Of a DNA stretch of 64,000 nt, positions 42,360 through 54,900 are shown one piece after another. Origin of the DNA: Adenophora triphylla var. japonica (lineage: Eukaryota > Streptophyta > Magnoliopsida > Asterales > Campanulaceae). Numbering within the stretch: position 1 is the stretch's first letter; every line of letters begins with the position of its first letter. Under the pieces are notes generated by a model, which saw only the letters and a program-made list of their open reading frames with translations, searched no databases and was not told where the DNA came from. Both the position numbers and the translations under genes were made by a program. Where the stretch lies: positions 1-64,000 of the forward strand of contig JAFEMH010001454.1 of assembly GCA_022495995.1 (NCBI GenBank). Reading direction: 5' to 3'.

Positions 42360-44160
42360 AATGTGTGAAGTTTAAAAGATTGATATTCGTAAGTATTCCA
42401 CAATCTCACTCTTTTTCCCTTGTGTGTGAAATTTGCACTCAAGTGATATAGAAGACTTAATATCTTTTAACTTCTTTCGATTAAGATTCAATTCTTTATT
42501 TATGTTTGTTATTGATTTTAATTTTAGCCTCAATTTTATTTTGTAATTCTTGATATTTGTATTGATTTTATTTATTGTCCTTTTCTATTTCATTTATTTG
42601 TGAATGTATTTTTTCATTGTTTTTGGTGAATTATATTTTATATTTCATAAGTATTCATTAACTTTTAATTTGCTTTTGCTAATTTTTTTTAAGTCAAATT
42701 ACAACTTCGTTTAAGGAAAATCTTTATTATTATTTTTTTTTCATTTTTTCCTTTTGATTATAATTCGATTTTATACAGTTTATTGTACTCTTGATTTTCT
42801 TATGTTTGTTATTTCAAACTTGATTTTAGTTTTAATTCTTCTTTCTTTTGTAATATTTATTTTTTTCCTTTGATATTATTTTTTGATATTATATCATTTT
42901 GTTCCCATGAGTGAGTAATTTATTCATTGCCTTTTGTTTCTATTAAATTTTGAGTTTTTGTATTTCATATATCTTATTTCTGTTATATTTTGTTTTGATT
43001 TGAATTTGAATTTCATTGGTAAATTAAAAAAAAAATATTTTGCTTTTTGCTTTTATATAGTTTGATGTGTTTGTGAATACTTCTTTTTATTATATTTTAT
43101 CAAGATTTTTGTTTTGTTTTTGCTAATTTTTAAGACATTGATGGCTTTGTTTAAGGTAAGCACTTCGTTTTGACATTTTTTTCATGTTATTTATTTTGAA
43201 TAAGATTTGATTTCATAAATTTATGTGTTCTTTTGGTATTTTGTATATTTGTTATTTTAAAATTGATTTTAGTTTTACTTCATATTTATTTGTAATATTT
43301 ATTTTTTCGCTTTGATTTTTTATATTATCTCTTTGTTCCAGTTTTTAAAGATTTTTTTCATCTCTTTTTTATTATATTAAATTTTGAATTATTTCGTGTT
43401 CATAATTCTATTTAAATTTTGTTTTTATATTGAATTTCTTTGGTAAATTAGAAAAAATAATAGATTTTGCTTTTGTGTAGTTTGATTGTTTTTGTTAATG
43501 CACTTTTTTCTTTTCTTTTTTTAAGATACGAATTCCATATTCTATGTAATTGTTTTATATTTCTTTTTTTGTTTTTTATATTAATTTACTTTTTCCTTCT
43601 TAAGTTTAGAATATTTTGTTATTTATATGCATATCTTTCTATTCTCATTTTCATTATATTTTTGAATTACATTTTCTATTGTTTTTCTATTGTTTTTCTA
43701 TTTATTAATATTAACATTCTTATTTTCATTTACTTTTATGTATATTTATGTTTTTTTTTCGATATTTAATTTAGTTTTACTTTTGATTTTCTTTAGAAAC
43801 TTTTTGTTTTTGTTTAATTTTTTTTGTTTTCGTTTTTTTTTTCTTTCTACTTTAATCACGTTCATGAATGAATCCTATCAATTTGTTATGAATGTATTTT
43901 CCTACAAACAAGTGCATATATGGTTGTTAAAAAAAATGATAATGAGCATGTTAGAACAAACTTCTTTTCAACATTTCAACATGTTGTACTCTCTTATATT
44001 TTTTTAACCAATAATAGCCTAAGAAGTTGGTTGCTGCAATTTATTTATATTGCGCTATATTTACTGATGACAAATATAAATCTTTTCCTTTTATATGCTC
44101 CACTTCAAAACAAAATCTTTGTTCAAACATTGCACATTTAACCATTTAGAAAATTAATAT
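42360..44160 (+). other. T-rich, strand-asymmetric Helitron interior
   Basis: The plus strand is dominated by T, with recurring TTTTGATTTTA, TTTGTTATTT and 'ttttgcttttgt' phrases, and resembles repeated copies of one degenerate unit. Frames here encode only F/L/I-rich low-complexity text and are not supported as genes. Confidence 0.7.
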
Positions 44161-44808
44161 TTTAATGATAAGAGAATTGAAATAAATAATGTTTTTTTTG
44201 AAGAAAAATAAATAATGTTAAAAAGGATTAAAAATACATGGTGAATTTCATATATTTACAGGAGCACATGCTCACTTGAATAATGAAAAAATTAAATATT
44301 TTGGATAAAATTTCAATAATAATTCTATATATTGTTCCTTTTACGATTAAAACATTTATTTTCTAATAGAATGTAATGGAAATTTTAAATTCATTTTATA
44401 CTTGGCCTGTTAGGTTACATCATTTAGTCATTTGCCCAAGCCAAAGCATAAAAAATTCAAGTGAAGAAGTGAGAAAAAAAAACACAAATACCATCCATTT
44501 CATGCTTTCCGCTTTAATTACATTATCGGGTGATCCATGTAAACCCACAAGGAAAAAAAGAAGAAAAAGTGCAGGAGCTTAACATGCATCTTAAGGGAAA
44601 AAAAGAAAAAAAGAAAAAATAAGGACTGATAATGACTTCATAATTAAACTAGAACTCCATGCATAAACCTTCTTCATACCAACCCAACTACTTGTAAAAA
44701 CTCCTTTTGACGGACAAAACACCTGTTAAACTTTCAAAACACCTTCACACACTACTATAGACACCTGAATTTTACATACAATTTGAAGAAGAAAAAAAAA
44801 CTATCTCC

Positions 44809-44825
44809 CCCGTGCGAAGCACGGG
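44809..44825 (+). terminator. Helitron 3' hairpin
   Basis: A 7-bp stem with a GAA loop, 11 bp before the CTAG end; the transposition terminator of Helitrons. Confidence 0.85.
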
Positions 44826-45264
44826 TTACACCCTAGTTAAATTAGTAAACATATAAAATTTGCAAACCTCCCTATAAAAATTTGAATAAAGCAAGGTATT
44901 TGTAGTGTTTTTGTCCCACTCCTTTGTCGTCGTTCTAATTTGTTATTTATCACACTTAATTTCTTTTGATCGCTCGAGAGAAATTATGAATATCTTTCTT
45001 TCTCATGTACGCCACAAGCTATCTTTACTCCATATTATCCCAAAACAACGCATTGGGCAAGTTAAATTATTGAAACTAAAATTACAAAATGACCCAGCTT
45101 AACACTACACATACGCCTATTATGCCTTTTAACAAATGCGGACTCCTCACGCCTCTCACCATAACCAAAAAACGCCTCACCTGGCCTAAAAGGCGCAACA
45201 CAGCCCGCCATAGGCACCAAAACAGCGAGGAGGGCGAGAGAGGCGCTAGCCTTTCGCAACTATG

Positions 45265-45916
45265 GCACAGTGAGTGGAAAAATTGCTCCCTCTGTCCCAA
45301 AATAAATGCGATGTTTTCTTTCATTTTTAGAGGAGGTAGTATTGATTTGCTATAACTCGGGATTTCATTAGGATCCTTAACCCATTGGCAGGTATAGCCT
45401 ATAAAAATGTAAGGCTTTTGAAATGAAAAGGTACATCTCACATCTTTTGCTCCATTAGAAGAATTACATATCAAGTAAAATAAGTTATACAGCTTTTTCA
45501 TAATAAATGTTAAAGGGTGTACACAAGCAGATTATGCTTCTGACAGATACAAAATTGAAGGTAAAATCGGATGAATGCCTTTAACTTATGCCTCATATAA
45601 GAAATCGATTCAACACCTAAAAGAAAAGAAATGAAAAGAAAAGAAAGAAGAAGAAGAAGAAGAAATGAAAAGAAAAGAAAGAAGAAGAAGAAGAAGAAGA
45701 AGAAGAAGAAGAAGAAGAAGAAAATTCTATTAGTGGGGCTCTCTTCCGCAACAAAGCAACAGCCCCATTATATGGTACCTAGACAAAAACCAAGGCCCTC
45801 AAAAAGAACATATTTCTCTCGCACTAGCAGTAAAATTGAAACCCATGAACCATGTTTCGTGAAGCAGCAGAGAATTTGCATCATTAAATAGAGGAGAACG
45901 CTCTGTGAGCTATACT
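45265..45916. other. Downstream flank of RHD3
   Basis: It holds one Stowaway-like end at about 45287 (CTCCCTCTGTCCCAAAATAA) without a clear partner, then the GAA tract and probably the 3' UTR of the minus-strand gene. No other gene was seen. Confidence 0.55.
45631..45723. repeat. (GAA)n/(TTC)n microsatellite
   Basis: Purine-only DNA of AGAAGAAG and AAAGAAAAG units. It lies about 195 bp beyond the RHD3 stop codon and reads TTC on the mRNA strand, so it may be in the 3' UTR. Confidence 0.9.
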
Positions 45917-48900
45917 TCATTTTGTTGTATATGGGCTAGAATATTCAACTCCATTTTCTGACATATTTACGTCTGACGAAGAAGCTGAAGACACAGTACT
46001 GTTTTCACTAGATGCACCATGGAAACTCGTTGATGTGAGAGAAGGGTTGGAGGGATTTCTCTGAGGATCTGCAGTCACGGGTTTTTGACCCTGACCCTCT
46101 TCTGCCAGTTTTCGGAGAAGGTTCATGACAGTGGGAAGGAACTTGGTGGTTATGGAAAGAAGTCCGGGAAGCTGTAAGCATGAGCAAAAAGATTTATCAT
46201 ATGTAAGTTCGTTCTGATCTGTGAAAATTTCAAAGCCGCCACATTTAAAGAACATTTTTTTAGTGATTTTACATGCAAACAAAATTGCCATTGCAAGAGT
46301 AATTAGGAACTTTCTTCTCTTGTAAACTTCCATAAGCAGGGTACAGACTCACAGGACGAAGTCCATGAACAGAAATAAAAGGAAATAAAATAAAATAAAC
46401 ACTTTAGACACTTGAGGCCCATGATACAGAATGCTCCTCCAACAGCATTCATGAGTTGATGGAACATAATTTTGAATTCATAAATAATACTCCCCCGTCC
46501 CAGAATGATATTCTCATTTGACTATTTAAAGTTTTTAGTGATAAAAGTTCCTTTCTAAAATTAGCTTTAATGGAAGTAAATATCACGCTCACAGAAAAGG
46601 GTGGATGGATTCTCTAGCAGTTCCTATTTTTATCACAAGGTTAGTGTTGCAAGTTCATTGGTTTTAAGCCCTTAATTTAGGAAATGAGACTTAACTTTAT
46701 GTGAAACATAAATGGAAAGTGGGACAAATTTTATGGGATGAAGGGAGTATCAGCTGTATCAAAAACTAATTCGAGTCAGTTGAAACTTACCGCGCCATTG
46801 CGAAATTCACCCGCGATGTCTAGCTGCACCCACAATGCTTTCACGAGAAGAAAACCAACAAAGATAACGCACAAATAAAATGGATTTCTGCAAGAGGAGA
46901 CAATTAGGTGTAAAGCTCAGAGATAAACTAGGAGATATCAAAAGCTAACAAAAGCTTAAGCAGGCACTCAAACAAAATGGTAAAAGTATCTGAGAGAAAA
47001 GTACCTCAAAAGTGTCATAAACTCATTGAATCCCAGGACCAGCATTGCAGCAATTGCCCATGGAGGTGGTAACCAGTTGTTACTACGCTTGCTAGCTTCC
47101 TGAAAATCCAGAGTGAAAACAGTATTGGCTATCAGTACTAGAGGCAAGCATTTGACATGAACACAATATCCAAGTACAACTACTTAAAAGATCAAAAACC
47201 ATAAAACCTGGTCTATTAGTACCTATGCATCATAGATAAATGCATCTGATCTAAGCTAAGAACATATCGTGAAAGGTTTGAAACCCGAGGTAATACAAGC
47301 AGATATATTAAAGAAGCCTTAATTGCAATCAACACATAGAAACGCTTAAGCAACTAGAAAGAAGGTCCAACAATGGATGACATGTTCTAACCCAAACCAA
47401 CACCCCACCCCTCCCTGGCCTTCACATACAACAAGGCTCGAACACAGAGACAAGCAGTGCATCAATTTGCACAAACCGCAGATGACGCAACATAATAGAA
47501 ACAAATGCACACGGAAGACTTTAACAACGACATTACAAAATAAAGCTAGGTCAACATAGAGCCAAACAATGCTCCCAGTGTTGCAAAATCTCAAAATCAA
47601 AGTGAAGTATAGCGAAAGCCTGAACTGAGCAGTACATCTTCTATGCACAACGACCCACAGTTCTTTGATCCTATGGAGTATACATCCATCAAGAGTCCAA
47701 GCTTTATTGCCCGCTTAGACTGCAACTAGTTTGAGTTTTACTGAAAACTGGATTCCATAGGTATAAATTCCAAAAGAACAAAAAGTCAAAAACCATGTCG
47801 TGCATAGTTTTTCTGCATTGCACATTTTGGAAAATCTTCGAAGGTAAAAAGTCAAGATATATCATAGTGATATCGGTTTAGACATACAGGAAAATGTAAA
47901 GACAATATTAAGAAAAGCAACTCATCAAAAACATGCCTGAGCAGCAATAGCCTGAGTAACTGTATACTCAGTTTCTGACTGAAATTGTCTCCATAGATTT
48001 TTGCACTGAACAGGAGTTATCAATGTTTTTGTGGCTGGAATCTGAGCATAACGAAGTAAATCAAGGAAAAAACTTAGACAGTAGGTTACAGAAAACATCT
48101 TTCCAGCAAGCAAATGGCCAAGAAAAACAGATCACCTCATCCCAAGTGCTTGAGGCGAGTGGGTCAAGTGTCGTTAGGCTTTTATTGGTTACAGAGCCTT
48201 TCTTGGAATCCACTAAAGCAAGTACAAGAGTATTCCCTATGTTATCAGCCTCATCATCCAAGCGAATTGCGGCCAACACCGAGAGCAACTTCAAAGACTG
48301 GAAGAAAGAGAACCTTGTTTAAAACAAAAGGACAAGCACACTTCCACAGACAAAATTCAATGATATTTACAATCAGGTGTCTTACTGAGGAGCGAGCAGT
48401 TTTGGTTATTGTCCGAATATCTTCCTTGCCAGTCCAGACCCGTGGCATTGAATCAGAATCATGGCTGAATAAAGTTGTAAACCTACAGGTAATTTAACAG
48501 CAAATAATAATGAGTACACAGTTTGAATAGGTCAAACAGTGGATTATGAGACGCAAACAATTGCGACACATAATAGGAACGCTGCAAGCAAGCAGTACCT
48601 GTCCTTCATGCGGATTAAAACTCGGCTAGCTTCTTCCTTTGCCTTCGCTTCAACCAATCCTCTAGCATAGTCCTCCAACCTTGAGAGCATTATGTCCTTG
48701 GTTTCTTCATCCATTTCGAAACCAGCAAGTGCAGCAGAACACCCAGCTACAGCAGTTTCAGTCTCACGCCGAAGAAGTTTCCTTATTGCCAGCCAAGTGT
48801 CATCGCTGGCTCCGTCAAGAAGAGATTCCACAGGTCCAGATAATGCCTCATTTAATTTTGACTGCACGTGAATACTTACAATTAATATAGATTCTTATGA

Positions 48901-51900
48901 CGAGGACAGGATAGGATGAAAGAAAAGCTTAACAATTTCTAGAACATCTCTAAAAAGTGAAATACTGTACTTAGGCTTATAGAAGCTACCATTGGAAAGA
49001 ATTAACATGCAGATCGCAGATGATTGTTATAATACTGAGCTATAGTTAGCTTATAAAAGACATGGCAAACATAATAAAAGAAAACATCATCTAAAGATCA
49101 CCCAAGTAACTATGTCCATGCACACAATTTACTTGATCATATTCCTGATGCATAATTACAACAACAATGCGAATTTTGCATGCTTTTGGAAAAAGAAATT
49201 GCCTTTACTTTTGCAACTGATTGTTTGTATACATGGAACAAAATTGATTGTTATCAGGTCAAAAGTTTACGGTAACCATTACCTCATACAACGTTGTGAG
49301 TTCAGATAGCTTAGCAGTACGAACTGCAGCAACATGTGCCTCTATATCACGATGAAGCTTATCCCTTATTCTATCAGTGTCCCAGTTTGCTTGCTTGATG
49401 GTGACATCTGTGGTTTCCATAGATAAAGATCAAAAGTTGAACGCAGTGTGCGGCTTGTAGATAAATACTACCATTTCTAACAAAAAGTAATGAATATTTG
49501 TAGAGTGAACTTGATCCTGCTAGGTGCAACAGAAACTTAAGAAGATCGAGTTCATCAAATAAGTACTTCTTCCGTACCTAATAAAGAGTCATGTTTGAGC
49601 AGCCAAACCTTTAGTATCGTATGTTTGGACCTCTAAAAAGTTACGATATTATAGATCACATTTTGAAGCAAAATTTACAAAATCAAAAAGATCTTGTCAA
49701 CGGGGCCTTTTTTAGATTATACGGGGTGGAGGATGGTATATGTCTTTACATGACATGTTAGAAGAATGTCATATTCTTAAAGAAAGGAAAGAATTCCACA
49801 ATTCTTTCTTTGGGATGGAAGTAGTTTCATAACCAATTATAGCAAAACTGGTATATAGCTGCAGTACTTTAACTGTATAATGTGAAGCTAATTAGATGAT
49901 GAAGCAATATCTTTCAAGTACTAGGACTTAGTCAGTAAAGAATAAAAATAATAGGTTTTACAATGCTTACAGGAAGCAGGCAATTTCTAGGCCGTATTAA
50001 CCCGTGTTTTGGTAGTTAGTGGAAAAACTGGGTTTTAACCTTTATAATACAAGCTAAGGATCATTTCTCAAAAAAAAAAACAATGTGAAGCTAATTAGAT
50101 GATGAAGCAATCTCTTTCGAGTACTAGGACTTAGTCAGTAAAGAATAAAAATAATAGGTTTTACAATGCTTACAGGAAGCAGGCAATTTCTAGGCCGTAT
50201 TAACCCATGTTTTGGTAGTCAGTGGAAAAACTGGGTTTTAACCTTTATAATACAAGCTAAGGATCATTTCTCAAAAAAAAAAAACTATGTTACGGATGAC
50301 ATTTCCATCGGTGACTTTCACATTTTACCAGTGAGAATAATAATTAACAATTATAAAACATTACCAATATAACAGATCACAGTCATAGTTTCAACTTCAA
50401 AAAGTGGCTCCATAACCAGATTACAAATAAATAGAATGGAAAGGAAAGGAAAGGAAAATAGAAACAAAATTCAAGAGTTAAGTGCTGGCAGAAGATTTCA
50501 GGAAAAGGAGAAAAAAAAAAAACTTTTTCTACTTGCACCAACGTGAAGTAGTGTAGCAGGTAAAGAACCTAAATATTACCATAAGCAATCACTATTGAAG
50601 GTAGCTAAGTCAGAAAAAGGAAGGTGGAAGAAACTCAGGACTACACAAACAAAGATATTATTGATCCAAGAGCATTCAAGCGCCAACCCATTTCGCCTCT
50701 CAGAGATGCATAAAGTTGGCAGAAAGAAATGACTCTGAAAATTTTAGGTATACCTGCACATCTTTCATCAAATTGCTTCATGGAAGACATAGTGCAATCC
50801 TGAGCAGCCATAGCAAACCCTTGTCCTCCTTTCAAAGCATGATCAAATGCATCTTTAAATTTATCAAGTGTTCCAGTCCGAATATGTCCCAGCATTGAAT
50901 GGTAGGCCGGTTGTACAAACTACAAATAAAACAGAAAGGATAACGAAATTAATAAAATATAAAGTAGTAAATAAAAAATATATTCCCTCTGTTTCTAAAT
51001 GAATGCCCATATTCGAAAATTGCTCCAAATGAATGTCTTTTTTTTGTAAAAAAAAAACTTTCTCCCTAAATATTTTTTACCAATTTTTTTATTCAATATA
51101 TACTTACGAAAATAAATGTTTAGAAGCGGATAACAAGGATAAGTATACATCTCTGCTATTAAATTGTATAAAAAAAAGCAAAATATTTTCAGAATGTCCC
51201 CTAAATGAAATTTAGACATTCATATAGGGACAGTGGGAGTATAAAGTAACACTTACGTAGACTAGGTCCACTAAGCCTCATCAGTTGCGAACTAAGGTAA
51301 TTTGGTTTCAAGAGGTCAAGCAAAAAAAAAATCAACAAGAAGATTGATCCAGATTAGATCCCCATGGTTCAACCATAGAAACAACCTCTTCAATTGCAAG
51401 GGAAAAAATGGTTAAGGGTAGACGTCTTCTAAAATCTGCACACTGAAAAGAGGTTTGCACATTGTTGCTTCATCGTTCTCTCTCCCAATTTTAATCTTGC
51501 CAGGTCATGGAGTATAAAGTTGTGAAAAATTGATTATCTACGTACTATTCTGAAAATGGTTATTGATACGCCAATAGACACTATTTTTAAATTTGTGTTA
51601 AGATAAATAATTTATTATTAAATGTTGGTCAAAGTTCAAGTTAGTTGACCAAATGCGACATTTATTCCTGGGCAGAGGGAGTATAAACTATCAACGAAAA
51701 ACGACAACAAAGCCGTTTATCCTTGTAGTCGGGGTAGGCTACATGAACCACGTATAAGCTATCAGAACTAGGAAATCCTTACAAACAACTACAAGAGGCT
51801 CACAGTGACCAAGAGCACTACTTTTTCTTCTTTTTGGTGGGACTATGCATCACCTAGTTCAGGATCTCAAAGGAAAGTTGTGGATGACTGACCTTGCACA

Positions 51901-54900
51901 CATATATAAAGTCATATGGACTAACAACCACCCCCCCCCAATCTCAACAAGAAATGTACAGTCCCTATTTTCTCTGTTCTGACTTTAAATATGAAGTAGT
52001 CTTGATGTCGTGAAACTTTAGCAACATCAACAGAACAAGAGCATACAAAAAAAAACCATGCAAAAGAAGCATTGAAGAGAACTAGTATCACGTATTCTCC
52101 TCAATACCAGATACTGCCTATGAAGTAGAGAGACAGGTAAGCATCTCAACTGCATCAATAAATTTGTTTCAAAGCATAGAGAAACCTTACTTGTAGTAAC
52201 TTCTCTTCCAACTGCTTCCGTTTTGCAGATTTAACATTGTCTTCAAAATATGTTGCCTCGGTATCATAACTGATGAAGGAAATATAATCAAAAGGCATAA
52301 GCAAGGCATCATCCATGATTAAGTAATTAAAAAAGCAGGGGTCAAACAAAAAATAGTGCCAGTTTCAAAAGGACAAATGCAGGAAAACATTGAATCATAT
52401 AGCTTAAATTGGTCATCGCAGATACAGATTCCATAAGCTGGAATAAGTCACAGGACCATTTCACAAAAACCATAACGAGTAGAAGTAACTTTTCTTATTA
52501 CAAGTCAAGTAGCTAATTACTTTAGCATACTTGTATTCTGTCATAGAACTCCAGAATAATTTGTTTAATAGTTTATTCTATTCCTTACAAGTGCACCTAG
52601 TATATGAGGATTGTTTTCATTTAAAAATCCATGCAGAAGTATTAAGAAAGGAGGACTAGATGCTTTTTTGTTGGAATCAAACATATGAGAAATGGATGCC
52701 ACGGATCCCAGGCTGCTATCATCAAAGTGGATTCAACCATAAATCTACTAAGAATCAAAGTGGACAAGTAGATAAATGCTACTAGGCAGAATTGTCTCAT
52801 TAAGTCGTCTGTAATATCGTAGAAAAGGTCTTTCTTCTATAAATTACTTTTGGACCCTGTATTCTAGAGTATAGCATAATACTCCAATTATTTTCTTCAA
52901 TTAATCTTCAAATGTGGGTCAGTATGTTGGATTTTTTTTCTCACTTCCCAAAAAGTCAATAAATAACTCTGACTATCATAATAAAGCAAATAAGTCAGCT
53001 ATACTAGTCAAATCCTCGAAAGAAGCGCCTATAAAACTAGTATATCATAACAGGCAAAGACAAAGAGACACCATAGCTGCTTCTATACTATAGTGACAAT
53101 ATCTACTAGACATTTACATCAAACCAACAAATATGCACTTACTCTGACAAACAAGTGTCAAGAATTGAACTAAGTCTCTTTCCAAAACCAGGTACAGGAT
53201 GAGACTTCACAGCCTCTTCTATTTCACTCCATTCCTACAACCATTATGAGATATTGACAAATCCCATGATAAAGAAAGCATATATTAGAACTCGCAGGCA
53301 TTAGAAACATTATACCTCATCGGCAATGAAGGAAGCATACTTCTCATTTGCAATTTCTTCACAGCGTACTGTTGCCACCATCACCTACAGAAACATCAAA
53401 GGTATTAAGATCTAGACAATCAATTTAAAACCATATAAAGCAGTAAATTTTCAAGACATTACCTTGTGAGCAGGCAGGTCAAGGTCTTTGTTCTCCTTAA
53501 TAACTTTCCAGATTTGTTGCGCACTAAAAGAAAAGCCTGAAGCAGGAACAACACCTCGCCTATCACCAGCAAGCCCACCAGGTGCTATAGAGTGGAAGAA
53601 TCGCTGCCTCAAACTTGCGACCTTCATTGTTCACATAAAAGTGATCTTAAAAGCTTACACTACGGAACTCCTATGACTAAGAAAACTTGAAATATTCCTT
53701 AGAAAAATAATAATCCCACATATGTGGGCAAAGGACTAGAAGGATGAACAAGGTGAATATCACTTCAATTTTTAAAACATAACAGGAGCAAAGGAGCAAG
53801 CAGTCTCTAGAAATAATCATCTTCACTCATGAAAAGGAACTTATAAAATAAGCTAGACTTCATCACTAAGAATTATCCAAAACAAGGATCGTTTTCCTCT
53901 GAGATGTCCAAGGTCCCTTTTCAAGATTTCAAGTAAAAATGTCCAGCATACCTGCTCTTTAAATTGTTCTTCCTTCTCTTCATAACTAGAAAGAGCAACA
54001 ACTTCAACCTGTCCATTAGAACAATAAAAAATCGTTACTGCATAAGCAAGACCATTTCAATGCAATCGCCAAAGGCATGGAAAAGAAAAACATGAGCATT
54101 ATATGAAAACTTACATTGAAAAATTCACTCAATGGAGTTTCCTTGTGTGCTTGAGGCTTAGGAACCGAGTCCCATATCTATGCCCAGGAAAATGTTAGAA
54201 AATCAATGATAATAAACCAAAACATAAGAGAATGAAAACAAATTTACCTTCTGAATATCTTCCCTTAGAACAGGTTCTAAGTTTTCCAGAGGTGTCTATA
54301 AAAAAACAAATTAAAACCACATCCAACTCAGTTCAGCTTCATGAATCCATTATCAAAGGTATTAGGATGTGCCAATGTTCATCATAATATAAGATACAAC
54401 AGACGAAGCTTACCCTTGTTTTGTCGCGAATGACAAACAACAATGTGGTCTTACGGGGACTAAATAATCGCATCATAACCTGTACACTTGTCACTCGCAA
54501 ATTAAAGTCCTATCCAAGAACATTTGCAATCCAAGCAAAAAGCCAAACTACACAATGTATACCTGAAACACAGTCTTTAGAAGTGGCTTGTTTGCAGCCT
54601 GCTCCCGACCAATGTCATGACACCACCTAGACAAAGACAATTGTTAATATGATTAATGTCAATACAAAGACTATGAAATTTCCAGAAATCATAGACAATG
54701 TACTTACATGTTTATCAGCACAATATCTGAAACAGCAAGCGCAAAAAGTGCACTCTGTTTTTCAAATGCTGTATCATCCTGGAAAAGAAGATTCAAAAGC
54801 TGATTAATAATAAACCCAAAACCAGTTGGTAATAGAAAGTACAAAATTCTATTGTTCTTCATAACATTATAGTTCAAAATAGAGTAGACTAGCATGGCTA

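Larger units (their letters stand above)
41268..44836 (+). mobile_element. Non-autonomous Helitron
   Basis: The 5' end TCTATATTATAAATATATT follows an A (41267). The 3' end is the classic hairpin CCCGTGC-GAA-GCACGGG (44809-44825), then TTACACC and CTAG at 44833-44836, followed by T. Insertion between A and T without duplication is the Helitron signature. No Rep/helicase gene was found. The interior has a 532-bp tandem duplication at the 5' side and a strongly T-rich stretch. Confidence 0.88.
40847..45264. mobile_element. Non-autonomous hAT element carrying a Helitron
   Basis: Ends CATAGTTGTTAAAGGCG and (reverse complement) CATAGTTGCGAAAGGC are inverted, flanked by the 8-mers GCACAGTT (40839-40846) and GCACAGTG (45265-45272), seven of eight identical. 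Subterminal DNA is rich in AAAGGCG/CGCCTT motifs. Without the Helitron (41268-44836) it would be about 850 bp, with no transposase. Confidence 0.82.

Noticed and set aside
43467..44141. F/L/I-rich frames that look like membrane proteins
   Set aside because: They are translations of the T-rich Helitron interior and have low complexity with no family features.
45631..45891. Lysine/arginine-rich 86-codon frame
   Set aside because: It is the translation of the GAA microsatellite.
48023..48497. Plus-strand frames over RHD3 exons
   Set aside because: They are shadows of the minus-strand exons 18-20, whose splice phases and homology are consistent.
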